Shown here one piece after another: positions 8,496 to 17,380 of a DNA stretch of 64,000 nucleotides. The position numbers and the translations under genes were made by a program. Under the pieces are notes generated by a model. It did not search any database. It was given only the letters and a program-made list of their open reading frames with translations, and had not been told where the DNA came from. Source of the stretch: Bacteroides oleiciplenus YIT 12058 (GTDB lineage Bacteria > Bacteroidota > Bacteroidia > Bacteroidales > Bacteroidaceae); contig NZ_JH992940.1 in the NCBI RefSeq assembly GCF_000315485.1, forward strand, positions 1,748,816 to 1,812,815. Direction: 5' to 3'. Every line of letters begins with the position of its first letter. Position 1 is the first letter of the stretch.

Positions 8496-8875
8496 ATGAA
8501 ACAAGTAAAGATGGCTGAAAGCCTTGAAAAAAAGACTCGAAGCAGACAAAAGATTTAGCTACAAAAAGCACTGTATCAGAAACTAAGCGAAAACCCGGAC
8601 ACCCCAAAAGTCAGGTAGTAAAAGGCATACTCTATAAAGACAAGAGAAAGGGAATGAAACTCTTGCTTAAATTGAGAGAAGAAGGATGCTTTGGTAATAA
8701 AAACATAATAACGATAAAAGCTTTGGCAAACTGGGCAGCAAAAGGAGAGTTCTTCCTATCCAACCAAGGTAATCCATTGGCAGAAAAGACAATAGAAGAA
8801 GAAATGGGAGAAATACAGAGAGAAGAGTATCCACCAAAACAACAAAACAAAAGAAAAAATAAAATGCCTAGATAG
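8496..8875 (+). pseudogene. Small basic protein gene, frameshifted or read by -1 slippage at an A7 run
   Basis: ATG at 8496 opens a frame that ends at a TAG (8556-8558) after 20 codons. The longer downstream frame (stop at 8875) joins it exactly if ribosomes slip -1 at A AAA AAG (8528-8534), a canonical slippery heptamer. The fused product would be ~126 residues, Lys-rich, with KRKPGHPKS resembling a weak AT-hook, then a helical part (LLLKLREEGCFG, ALANWAAKGEFF). A TACTTTTG -7 element lies at 8435-8442. A one-base loss in the homopolymer is the simpler alternative, hence the type given. No family recognised. Confidence 0.5.
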
Positions 8876-8927
8876 AAGAAATAAACCGACAATAATTAAA
8901 TACTTACACCCTATCTACAAATCGTTA

Positions 8928-9010
8928 TATCTTTGTCCCCACTTTAGCAAAGATTAAGCCCCGCATGAGAAGATGCCGCTTTTGCTATGAAGCGACATCT
9001 TCTCTTTTTT
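8928..9010 (+). ncRNA. Candidate ~70-nt RNA: promoter followed closely by a terminator
   Basis: TATCTTTG at 8928-8935 fits the Bacteroides -7 element; the expected start is near 8942. A strong hairpin follows, with GAGAAGATG (8967-8975) pairing to CATCTTCTC (8996-9004), an internal CGCTT/AAGCG pairing and a T-run to 9010. Promoter and terminator leave a transcript of ~70 nt with no credible reading frame. It is either a small RNA or an attenuator ahead of the gene at 9071. No clear -33 element was found. Confidence 0.4.
8967..9010 (+). terminator. Rho-independent terminator
   Basis: Nine-base perfect outer stem (8967-8975 with 8996-9004), a further five-base inner stem, and a T-run from 9005. 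It also closes the small gene ending at 8875. Confidence 0.75.
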
Positions 9011-9070
9011 ATGCCCGACATAAACACCTACTAAGCAATTAAAAATTAAAGAAATAAAAATTAAAAGGTT

Positions 9071-9418
9071 ATGAAAAAGAAGAAGAAACCAGCTTCGTTT
9101 CACGAAGCACTTAAAAAGAAGTGGGAAATACGTATTATGCTCGAAAAGGACTATACGGAGGACGCAGTACTATGGATGGCAGACAGAATAGAAAGCCTCA
9201 TCGACTACATGCAGTATGGATATGCACTCATAGCATACTACAAACAAGACGGAACCTTCCAATTCGTAAAAGCAACACTCCTGCCCTATGAAGGATACTT
9301 CCATCAAGAATACGATATACAGCGCATAGAAGGACACATTGTATATTGGGATGTAGAACTGCAAGCATGGAGAAGCTTCCAATTGGAGAACTTTCTGGAA
9401 TGGAGACCAATTAATTGA
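9071..9418 (+). CDS. SH3 beta-barrel fold-containing protein (DUF2693-like)
   Basis: 115 residues with a Lys-rich N-terminus (MKKKKKPASFHEALKKKWEI) and a C-terminal beta-rich part with YYKQDGTFQFVKATLLPYEG and YWDVELQAWRSFQLENFL. The DGT...A.TL...YWD....WRSF..EN pattern is that of a Bacteroidales accessory family annotated as SH3 beta-barrel fold (DUF2693). Molecular function is unknown. It is 13 bases before the DUF4373 gene and probably co-transcribed with it, just outside a capsule locus. Confidence 0.6.
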   Translation: MKKKKKPASFHEALKKKWEIRIMLEKDYTEDAVLWMADRIESLIDYMQYGYALIAYYKQDGTFQFVKATLLPYEGYFHQEYDIQRIEGHIVYWDVELQAWRSFQLENFLEWRPIN

Positions 9419-9431
9419 AAAATAAAAAACT

Positions 9432-10301
9432 ATGGCAATGATATATAACAGTATACCTTATTTTCCGACACAGGTAAACCTGTTCGAAGAGGTATCGATG
9501 GAGCTGATTGAGGCTAAATATGGAATGAAAGCGGAAACGGCGGTAATGAAACTGATATGCAAAATCTATAAGGAGAACGGATATTACCTGCACTGGAATG
9601 ACGAGCAGTGCGTACTGTTCAGCAATAAGGCGGGAAAGGAGATTGCGGCAGACGAGATGCAGGGAATCGTGGACATCCTGATAGAAAAAGGATTCTTCGA
9701 CAAGGGAAGTTACGAAGAGCACTGTATACTGACTTCAGTCAATATACAGAAAGTGTGGCTGGATGCCACTAAACGTAGGAGAAGGGACTTAGCGTCCCTA
9801 CCCTACATGCTGGTAAAACCCGAAGAAGATAAAAAAGGCGATCAGGATGGCAAAAGTGATAAAGATAATAAGGATAGTAGGGAGGCTGATGGTATGCAAA
9901 ATCCCGAAAATAGCGTGCAGGATGCAGACAGTTTACCCGAAATTGCTGACAATTCCGGACAAAGCAAAACAGAACAAAACAAAGCAGACGAAAATAAAGG
10001 ACTTCCCCCTCTAACTCCCCCGCCGGGGGAGGACGTTGATGTATGGAGGAGATATTCTTTTATTGAGTTTCCGGGATACGCTTACAACAAGAGCACGCAT
10101 AATCTGGAATGCCTACTACTCTCATTGGACGAATTGCACATCAATGATCCGGACGATATAAAGGCAATATTGAAGCTGTCCGATTACGGTCGCCTAGGAA
10201 ATGGGGTCTGGAAAATAATTCATAACACCAGATGGAGCGTAGTGCTCAACAATGGAAAATACATCATCGGTGCACTGAACAAGACACGAAAACAGGGATA
10301 A
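9432..10301 (+). CDS. DUF4373 (Lin1244/Lin1753-like) domain-containing protein
   Basis: 289 residues. The N-terminal ~110 residues (YFPTQVNLFEEVSMELIEAKYGM, then NKAGKEIAADEMQGIVDILIEKGFF) match the DUF4373 winged-helix-like domain found in phage and mobile-element replication-type proteins and in Bacteroides accessory loci. The middle (~130-195) is a low-complexity acidic/polar linker. The C-terminal third (FPGYAYNKSTHNLECLLLSL...) is unassigned. It may bind DNA by analogy with DnaD/replication-initiation proteins, but nothing here shows that directly. It is followed by a convergent terminator shared with the PUL. Confidence 0.65.
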   Translation: MAMIYNSIPYFPTQVNLFEEVSMELIEAKYGMKAETAVMKLICKIYKENGYYLHWNDEQCVLFSNKAGKEIAADEMQGIVDILIEKGFFDKGSYEEHCILTSVNIQKVWLDATKRRRRDLASLPYMLVKPEEDKKGDQDGKSDKDNKDSREADGMQNPENSVQDADSLPEIADNSGQSKTEQNKADENKGLPPLTPPPGEDVDVWRRYSFIEFPGYAYNKSTHNLECLLLSLDELHINDPDDIKAILKLSDYGRLGNGVWKIIHNTRWSVVLNNGKYIIGALNKTRKQG

Positions 10302-10352
10302 AAAAGACGCAGAATGAAGAGCAAAAACAGATATTGATTATCAACATCTTAC

Positions 10353-10408
10353 AAAAAGTTAGGAGTTTGTCGACAAAGAATTAACTTCTTGTTGACAAAC
10401 TCTTAACT
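10353..10408 (-). terminator. Long-stem terminator at the end of the PUL
   Basis: Arms 10357-10380 and 10385-10408 pair along ~23 bases with few mismatches around a four-base loop. In the leftward transcript the hairpin is followed by five Us. It lies 47 bases beyond the stop of the last GH92 gene and faces the DUF4373 gene, so it separates the convergent units. A third partial copy of TCCTTGTCGACA sits at 10407-10418. Confidence 0.7.
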
Positions 10409-10455
10409 CCTTGTCGACAGGGTATTGATACTATGCTTTCATTACATCAAATACA

Positions 10456-12708
10456 CTAACGAAGAATAAACTTCAGCGTCCCCCCTTTCACCAATTCTTC
10501 GTGACTGATGCGATAGCGGGATAATTTCTTTCCGCCCAATTCCATTTGACGAATGTACAAAGACTCCGAAGAAGGGCGTTCCGTTTCAATCACCAACCGG
10601 TCACGTCCCCAGGTCTTAGCATCCAAGCGGATAACCACACGGTCGAACACAGGCGTGGAAAGAGTATAATACGGAGCACCGGGACAGTCGGGATAGAAGC
10701 CCATCATATTGAAGATGGCCCAGGTAGACATTGTTCCGGTATCATCGTTACCCGGAATACCATCAGGAGCATTTTTAAAGTACTTCTGCAAAAGACGTTG
10801 TATCTCTTTCTGAGTACGCCATTCTTCACCTTTGAAATAAGAGAAAAGATGAGCATAGGCTATATCAGGTTCATTAGCAGGATCATAAAGACCATCATCG
10901 AAGACACGCTGCAACTTTTCAATGAAAAGCTTCTGACCACCCATCAGACGTGCCAGTCCCTTCACATCATGAGGAACATAGAAAGTATAGTTCCAGGCGC
11001 AACCTTCATGAAAACCGGGATTCGGCTCAAAATTCTCTCCCTGACGTGGATTAAAAGGAGAATAAAACTGACCGTCAGGCAGAATAGGGCGGAAAGTACC
11101 GAACTCTTTGCTATAATAGTGCTTATAGCCCAAAGAACGATTATAAAAAAGGCGCGCATCCTCTTTCTTTCCCAAAGCATCAGCCAGTAAAGAGAGAGAG
11201 TAATCAGCAATGTAATACTCCAACGCATGAGACACGGAGTTATCATACTGTTCGCACAAAGGAACATACCCCAATGAAAGATAGTCATCATTATCCGGAC
11301 GCAACAGATTCTTAGCACCGGGCAAAGTGGCAGATTTATACATAGCTTCATAAGCCAAGTCAATATCGAAATCACGCAGACCTTTCAGCCAGGTATCCAC
11401 TATAACAGGGATAGAAGGGTCACCCTCCATCGTTAAAGTTTCGCGCCCGTAAAGTTCCCACTTAGGCAACCAGCCATGTTCACGATACATATCGAGCATA
11501 GAACGGACCATTTGCAACTGGCGTTCCGGATAAACCAACGTAAGGAGCTGGTGAACGTTGCGATAGGTATCCCATAAAGAAAAGACAGTATAGCGCTCTC
11601 CCTGAGTCGTTAGTATTTCGTTACTCTCCATAGCCGGATACTGGCCGTTTACATCCTGCAAAATATTAGGATGTATCAGGGTATGATACAGAGCAGTGTA
11701 GAACACTGTTTTCTGTTCTTCCGTACCACCTTCGACCAGAATACGTGAAAGGTCATCCTCCCAGCGGGTACGAGCCTCAGCAAGTACCTGATTGAAATTC
11801 TTCCCCCCCTGTTCTTTATCCAGATTGAGACGGGCATTCTCCATGCTCACAAAAGAAACGCCCATCTGGACCTCTATTTGCTCACCTTCTTCCGTATCGA
11901 ATGTAAGGAAGGCACCAATATCGTCTCCGGCAATTTCTTTGTGATAACGGGTATAGAGTTTGTAACGTCCGTTATCCAGATCCCATTCGGCTTCCACTCC
12001 GGTCATGGGACGTTGTTTTTTCCAATAACCACTGGCAGAAGGCTGTTTATTGACGCGCATCACAAAATAGATGGGAAATACAGCTTGGGGATTATAACAG
12101 AATGTCCCCAGGACTTTCATACCCTCAAACTCAGTGTCACTCACCTGCCGCAGGAACGCACCTGTTTCATTGGTCAGTCCCTCACCCAGATTGAGCAGTA
12201 CATGGCTCTGTCCGGCGGGGAAAGTAAAGCGGGAAACGCCTGTGCGGGAAGTTGCAGTAACCTCAGTCTTCACATTATAGCGGGTCAGGAAGTTGCTGTA
12301 ATAACCGGGCGACGCCTGCTCGTCCTTATAACGGCTACCATATTCTTTGTAATCCACAGACAAATCACCTGTAGTAGGCATCAGCAACAATGAGCCCAGT
12401 TCGGGACAGCCGACACCACTCAGATTCACATGCGAATAGCCCGTAAAGAAACAATTATGATACTCATAAGGGGTAGACCACCAGCGAGCGTCTTTATCAT
12501 ACTTATTATCTTCCGATCCCATAACATTGAAAGGAACTACGGACATCATTCCGTTAGGACAGATAGCCCCCGGATTGGTAGTCCCGAAATTGGTAGTCCC
12601 GATAAAAGGATTGACGTATTTTAAAAGCGAAGTCCCCTCTTTACCTCCGGCAAATGCCGGAAGCAAAAAGAGGACTGAAAGTGTGTAAGTCAATAATATA
12701 CGTTTCAT
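10456..12708 (-). CDS. GH92 alpha-mannosidase (PUL copy 1)
   Basis: 750 residues with a Sec signal peptide (MKRILLTYTLSVLFLLPAFAGG) and the GH92 N-terminal motif YVNPFIGT. GH92 enzymes are calcium-dependent inverting exo-alpha-mannosidases. The catalytic-acid motif HEGCAWNYTFYVPHD and the base motif GNDDTGTMSTW are present. The loop that reads GNEPSHH in many alpha-1,2-mannosidases reads ANEPDIAYAHLF here, so linkage preference probably differs from copies 2 and 4. It is the last gene of the downstream PUL unit, 30 bases after the GH130 gene. Periplasmic by signal type. Confidence 0.93.
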   Translation of the reverse strand: MKRILLTYTLSVLFLLPAFAGGKEGTSLLKYVNPFIGTTNFGTTNPGAICPNGMMSVVPFNVMGSEDNKYDKDARWWSTPYEYHNCFFTGYSHVNLSGVGCPELGSLLLMPTTGDLSVDYKEYGSRYKDEQASPGYYSNFLTRYNVKTEVTATSRTGVSRFTFPAGQSHVLLNLGEGLTNETGAFLRQVSDTEFEGMKVLGTFCYNPQAVFPIYFVMRVNKQPSASGYWKKQRPMTGVEAEWDLDNGRYKLYTRYHKEIAGDDIGAFLTFDTEEGEQIEVQMGVSFVSMENARLNLDKEQGGKNFNQVLAEARTRWEDDLSRILVEGGTEEQKTVFYTALYHTLIHPNILQDVNGQYPAMESNEILTTQGERYTVFSLWDTYRNVHQLLTLVYPERQLQMVRSMLDMYREHGWLPKWELYGRETLTMEGDPSIPVIVDTWLKGLRDFDIDLAYEAMYKSATLPGAKNLLRPDNDDYLSLGYVPLCEQYDNSVSHALEYYIADYSLSLLADALGKKEDARLFYNRSLGYKHYYSKEFGTFRPILPDGQFYSPFNPRQGENFEPNPGFHEGCAWNYTFYVPHDVKGLARLMGGQKLFIEKLQRVFDDGLYDPANEPDIAYAHLFSYFKGEEWRTQKEIQRLLQKYFKNAPDGIPGNDDTGTMSTWAIFNMMGFYPDCPGAPYYTLSTPVFDRVVIRLDAKTWGRDRLVIETERPSSESLYIRQMELGGKKLSRYRISHEELVKGGTLKFILR

Positions 12709-12738
12709 AGTTTACTGTTTCTTTAGTGAGCTCTTCAA

Positions 12739-13710
12739 CTATACAATACTGTTTTTCTTCGTGAACTCCATGATTTCTGAAATATAACCGAAAGCCATCC
12801 CCACCACTGTGTCCGCCGCGCCATAATATACCGCAACTTTATCACCATCCTGCAAGGATGCACAAGGGAATACTACATTAGGCACATCTCCCTGTAATTC
12901 ATAAGGAGCAGCAGGAGCAAGCAGGTACGGGCGCGTACGGTACAATACCTTGGCCGGATTCTCTTTATCAAGAATAGCAGCGCCCATGGAATAGCGGAAA
13001 CCGTTGCAGGTGGTGATAACCCCGTGATAGAATATCAGCCAGCCCTCGTCAGTCAGGAACGGTACGGAGCCTGCCCCTATCTTTGTGCACTGCCATGCAC
13101 TCTCAGGGAACGGGGTAACTTTCATCACACAGCGATGTTCGCCCCAATACTTCATATCCGGACTATAACTGATGTAAATATCGCCAAAGGGCGTATGGCC
13201 GTTATCGCTCGGACGACTCAGCATGGCATATTTTCCATCTATCTTTTGTGGGAACAGTACCCCGTTGCGGTTGAAGGGCAGGAAAGCATTCTCGCACTGG
13301 AAGAATTCTTTAAAATCAAAAGTATAGCCGATACCGATTGTGGGACCATGATAGCCGTTGCACCAAGTAATCCAGTAGCGGTCTTCAATCCAGGTCACAC
13401 GCGGGTCATACTTATATTCGGACTCTATCATCTCCGTATTTCCGGCTTTAAAGCAGATAGGTTCATGGGTAATCTCCCAATTGATTCCGTCTTTGCTGAA
13501 GCCTGCAAAGATATTCATCTGTACAGCCTTGTTGTCACAACGGAACACGCCGGCAAACCCATCCTCAAACGGAACTACCGCACTGTTGAAAATACTATTG
13601 GAAGTCGGGATATGATAGCGGCCGATAACCGGATTCTTAGAATAGCGCCACATTACATCTGTGCAGCCTTCCGGACGTTCTTCCCAAGGCATATTTGTTG
13701 TCAGTTTCAT
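12739..13710 (-). CDS. GH130 mannoside phosphorylase, probably beta-1,4-mannosyl-GlcNAc phosphorylase
   Basis: 323 residues with no signal peptide, so cytoplasmic. The five-bladed propeller family GH130 phosphorolyses beta-mannosides; the catalytic Asp is in [21 protein letters not shown], and [19 protein letters not shown] is the conserved phosphate-side region. Bacteroides homologues next to an MFS permease and GH92 genes (B. thetaiotaomicron BT1033 type) act on Man-beta-1,4-GlcNAc from N-glycan cores, giving Man-1-phosphate and GlcNAc. That specificity is inferred from the neighbourhood. It lies 31 bases after the MFS gene. Confidence 0.88.
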   Translation of the reverse strand: MKLTTNMPWEERPEGCTDVMWRYSKNPVIGRYHIPTSNSIFNSAVVPFEDGFAGVFRCDNKAVQMNIFAGFSKDGINWEITHEPICFKAGNTEMIESEYKYDPRVTWIEDRYWITWCNGYHGPTIGIGYTFDFKEFFQCENAFLPFNRNGVLFPQKIDGKYAMLSRPSDNGHTPFGDIYISYSPDMKYWGEHRCVMKVTPFPESAWQCTKIGAGSVPFLTDEGWLIFYHGVITTCNGFRYSMGAAILDKENPAKVLYRTRPYLLAPAAPYELQGDVPNVVFPCASLQDGDKVAVYYGAADTVVGMAFGYISEIMEFTKKNSIV

Positions 13711-13741
13711 TATTGTTCTATTTATTAGTTAGTTATATATT

Positions 13742-15052
13742 TCATTTACTCTTTTTCTCATCAGGATACGTGAATGGCACAAAGTAGGTGATAAGAAAAG
13801 CCGGAATTGTAGCAAACAACGTGAAAATAAAGAAAGATTTATATCCCATCGCATCGCTGACAAAGCCACTGATACTTCCCGGCAACATCACACCCAGATT
13901 CATGATTCCCGAAGCAAAAGCATAATGAGCCATTTGATGCTTCCCCGGAGCTACTTGTTGCATCATGAACAAGGTAAGTCCCACAAATCCAAATCCATAT
14001 CCAAAATATTCCAATACAATGGCACCACCTATCAACATACCGTTTTCCGGCTGGTAAACAGCAAGCAAAGTATAAGCAATGAACGGCAGGTTGAAGATAC
14101 AGCATAAAGAGAATAAAGTCTTGCTCAGCCCTCTGTGAGAGATATAATATCCTGCCAGAAGTGAACCTAAAACAAAGGCCGCCGCTCCATAAGTACCATA
14201 ATATAGCCCAATTTCCTGTTCATTCAGTCCTAAGCCACCCGCCGAACGTTCCGCCTTCAGGAACAAAGGTACAATTTTCATCACAAAACCTTCGGCAAGA
14301 CGATAAATAATTATAAAAGCAACATAATAAAAAATGTGTTTCTTCCGGAAAAAGTCCCGTATCACTTCCACCAGGCGATTCCAAGTCTCTCTACCTGATA
14401 CTGCGGTAGTTACCGCAGCCCCGCCCGATGGCAACATGCGCATGTGATAAAATCCCAGAAATACCATAATAGCCGCCATCATCAGCATTACCACCATCCA
14501 GGCTTGTACGGTTGCTTCGTGTCGTACCGCTTCCGTAGCTCCATCCACTCCACCGAAGTGTTTCAGCAGCCAACCCGCCACCCATACTAGCCCGCCGGAT
14601 GCCACAATCTTTGCAATGTTGTAGAAAGCACCCTGCCAACCGATATATTTTGCCTGATCCTGCTTGTTCAACTCCGACATATAAACACCGTCCGTAGCAA
14701 TGTCGTGTGTGGCTCCACTGAAAGCTATAACTGCCAGCACAGCTATACATACGGCAAAGAAAGCCGGAAGATGCAGCGCCAATGCTACCAGGGCAAAACC
14801 TGCCCCAGTAACCATTTGCGTCAGCACTACAAAGAATTTCTTCGTTTTGAACATCTCCAGAAACGGGCTCCAAAGGAACTTCAACGTCCAGGGAAGCATT
14901 ATCAGCGACGTCCACAAAGCAATCTGCGCATCGCTGATGCCAAGTCCTTTGAACATCAGCACAGATACCATATTCAGTACCACAAAGGGCAATCCCATGG
15001 CAAAGTAGACGGTGGGTACCCAGGAAATGGGGCTACGATTATTTCGACTCAT
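13742..15052 (-). CDS. MFS permease of the N-glycan PUL
   Basis: 436 residues with about 12 hydrophobic segments, starting SWVPTVYFAMGLPFVVLNMVSV and including an AmpG/SLC33-like FSGATHDIATDGVYMSEL stretch. It lies in the inner membrane. Placed between GH92 and GH130 genes, it most likely imports the Man-GlcNAc disaccharide for cytoplasmic phosphorolysis, as proposed for the homologous B. thetaiotaomicron gene beside BT1033. The substrate is inferred from context. It starts 16 bases after the upstream GH92 gene. Confidence 0.85.
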   Translation of the reverse strand: MSRNNRSPISWVPTVYFAMGLPFVVLNMVSVLMFKGLGISDAQIALWTSLIMLPWTLKFLWSPFLEMFKTKKFFVVLTQMVTGAGFALVALALHLPAFFAVCIAVLAVIAFSGATHDIATDGVYMSELNKQDQAKYIGWQGAFYNIAKIVASGGLVWVAGWLLKHFGGVDGATEAVRHEATVQAWMVVMLMMAAIMVFLGFYHMRMLPSGGAAVTTAVSGRETWNRLVEVIRDFFRKKHIFYYVAFIIIYRLAEGFVMKIVPLFLKAERSAGGLGLNEQEIGLYYGTYGAAAFVLGSLLAGYYISHRGLSKTLFSLCCIFNLPFIAYTLLAVYQPENGMLIGGAIVLEYFGYGFGFVGLTLFMMQQVAPGKHQMAHYAFASGIMNLGVMLPGSISGFVSDAMGYKSFFIFTLFATIPAFLITYFVPFTYPDEKKSK

Positions 15053-15068
15053 ACCTATTTCCGTTTGA

Positions 15069-17354
15069 TTAATTCAGATGACCATCCTGGGCAGGACGGT
15101 TCGCCCCCATCGTCAGTTCCAGCGTACCCCCGTCTACAATATCTTTATGTGAGAAGAATGGTGTTGCCAGTTCTTTTCCATTCAGCACCATCTTCTGTAC
15201 ATACTTATTCTCACGACTATTATTGTGTGCAACAATAGTGAAACTCTTTCCGTCTTTCAGTTTAACAGTTGCCTTATTGAACAACGGGCGGCCGATGGAA
15301 TACACCGGTTTGCCGGGACATACCTGATAAAAGCCCATTGAATTGAGTATGAACCATGCTGACATCTGCCCGCAATCTTCGTTACCCGACAATCCGTCCG
15401 GGTCATTGAAGTAAAGCGTATGAAGCACTTCATCTACCAGTTCTTGCGTTCTCCAAGGTTGGTCCACATAATTATACAAGTGTGCAATGTGGTGACTCGG
15501 TTCGTTGCCATGTGCATATTGCCCTATCAGACCGGAAATATCAACCGACACTGATTCACCTTCCATGGCCGAGGGAGCGATGAACAAAGAGTCCAGCTTG
15601 CCAATAAAAGCATCACGGCCTCCCATCAACTTCACCAGTCCGTCTACATCATGGGGCACGAACCAGGTCCATTGCCAGGCAGTACCTTCGCAATAATCAT
15701 CGTTACGGTGATTGGAAGAACGGGGATTGAAGGGTGTACGCCAGTTACCCTCACTATCCAGACCACGCATGAAGCGGGTGGAGGCGTCAAAATAAACCTG
15801 ATAGCCTTTAGCAAACGCGGCATATTTTTCTTGATTGGCTTCATCGCCCAGAGCCTCTGCCATTACAGAGATACACCAGTCGTCATAAGCATATTCCAAG
15901 GCCTTTGCCACCGACTCATTATCTTTGTCGCAAGGCACATAACCAATTTTGTTCTTCCAGTATTTAGCTTGCGGCATCAGATGGGGCAACACCAATGGAG
16001 GACACAGGATACCGGTCGTGTCATATTCAGCAGCACGGATACAGGCTCTATAACCATCTTCCACATCAAAGTTGCGATACCCCTTTGTATAGGCGTCGGC
16101 AATGACAGAAGCAGCATGATAACCAATCATGGTTCCGGTATAATTCCCTGCGAGTTCCCACATAGGGAATATGCCTCCTTCACGCTGTTTCAGAATGAGT
16201 GAACGAATGAAAGCCTGATTCAGATCCGGGTCAATAATCGTCATCAACGGATGATAGGCACGGAAAGTATCCCATAAGGAGAATACGGTATAGACAGGAT
16301 TGTCCACACTACCTTGGTGAGGTTTCAAATCCATACCCAGATAACGACCGTCGGCATCTGTAAACAGATTGGGTTGTACACCTGTGTGGTAGAGTGCCGT
16401 GTAGAACATTGTCCGTTGATCGGCATCAGTTGTCTCAATATCTATTTTTGAAAGATAATTGTTCCATGATTCGCGGGCGGCACTACGCACACCGTCAAAG
16501 TCCCACGCAGGGATTTCAGCTTCCACATTTTTACGTGCCCCGTCCATGTCTACAGCAGAAATGCCTACTTTCACAAGGACTTGTTCATTATCCGCAGTCT
16601 GGAATTGCAGTAATGCTTTGGCTGTGGGCAGAAGCGGACCACCTTCATCGAGTGCCATGGAATCGGTGACCAACGTATAGGTAAATGGCTTTGAAAACTT
16701 AGCATAGAAGTTGATATACTGGTCGAAAGCCCAATATACGGTTTTCTTACGACCGCGTATCTCTGTGTCGCTGATAATTTCCAGCTCCATCTCTTCGTTT
16801 TTTTGGCGTTGTAGGCTATAATCCAGGTCAAGGATAAATCCGGCATCTTCCGCTTTCGGGAAAGTATAGCGATGAAGGGCTGCCCGTTGGGTAGCAGTCA
16901 GTTCGGCCTTCACCTTGTAGCGGTCCAGAAAGACCGAATAATAACCGGGCTGAGCCGTTTCATTATCATGGGAAAATGCCGAAGCATAAGCCATTTGCTG
17001 GCTCTCCTCTCCCATCGGGTGGTAATCTTGTTTACCCACGGTAGGCATCAGCAACACGTCACCATAATCACCGCACCCCGTACCACTGAGGTGAGTATGC
17101 GAAAAACCATTGATGGTGGAATCTGCATAATAATAGCCGGAACAAGCGTCCCATTGATAAATGCGTGTGTCGGGGCTAGGCTGAATCATGCCATTGGGCA
17201 CTACTGCCCCGAGATAAGTATGCCCATGCCCCCCCGTACCGATGAACGGATTGACGTAGGATGAATAATCCTGTGCCATCGGTGTACAACTGTACATGCC
17301 CAGCAACAAAAGACCGCTCACCAGCATAGAATTGATTTTCATGTTTTTCCTCAT
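15069..17354 (-). CDS. GH92 alpha-mannosidase (PUL copy 2), lipoprotein
   Basis: 761 residues. The lipobox is LLLLGMYSC near residue 23 (start MRKNMKINSML; Met5 is an equally good start). It has the GH92 hallmarks YVNPFIGTGGHGHTYLGA, DYCEGTAWQWTWFVPHD with the catalytic acid Glu, and GNEDCGQMSAWF with the base Asp residues. The loop GNEPSHHIAHLYNY is the form seen in alpha-1,2-mannosidases such as BT3990. It should trim alpha-1,2 mannose from imported high-mannose glycans. It follows GH97 by 26 bases. Confidence 0.94.
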   Translation of the reverse strand: MRKNMKINSMLVSGLLLLGMYSCTPMAQDYSSYVNPFIGTGGHGHTYLGAVVPNGMIQPSPDTRIYQWDACSGYYYADSTINGFSHTHLSGTGCGDYGDVLLMPTVGKQDYHPMGEESQQMAYASAFSHDNETAQPGYYSVFLDRYKVKAELTATQRAALHRYTFPKAEDAGFILDLDYSLQRQKNEEMELEIISDTEIRGRKKTVYWAFDQYINFYAKFSKPFTYTLVTDSMALDEGGPLLPTAKALLQFQTADNEQVLVKVGISAVDMDGARKNVEAEIPAWDFDGVRSAARESWNNYLSKIDIETTDADQRTMFYTALYHTGVQPNLFTDADGRYLGMDLKPHQGSVDNPVYTVFSLWDTFRAYHPLMTIIDPDLNQAFIRSLILKQREGGIFPMWELAGNYTGTMIGYHAASVIADAYTKGYRNFDVEDGYRACIRAAEYDTTGILCPPLVLPHLMPQAKYWKNKIGYVPCDKDNESVAKALEYAYDDWCISVMAEALGDEANQEKYAAFAKGYQVYFDASTRFMRGLDSEGNWRTPFNPRSSNHRNDDYCEGTAWQWTWFVPHDVDGLVKLMGGRDAFIGKLDSLFIAPSAMEGESVSVDISGLIGQYAHGNEPSHHIAHLYNYVDQPWRTQELVDEVLHTLYFNDPDGLSGNEDCGQMSAWFILNSMGFYQVCPGKPVYSIGRPLFNKATVKLKDGKSFTIVAHNNSRENKYVQKMVLNGKELATPFFSHKDIVDGGTLELTMGANRPAQDGHLN

Positions 17355-17380
17355 ATTTTGATCGTATTACGTTTTAATTT

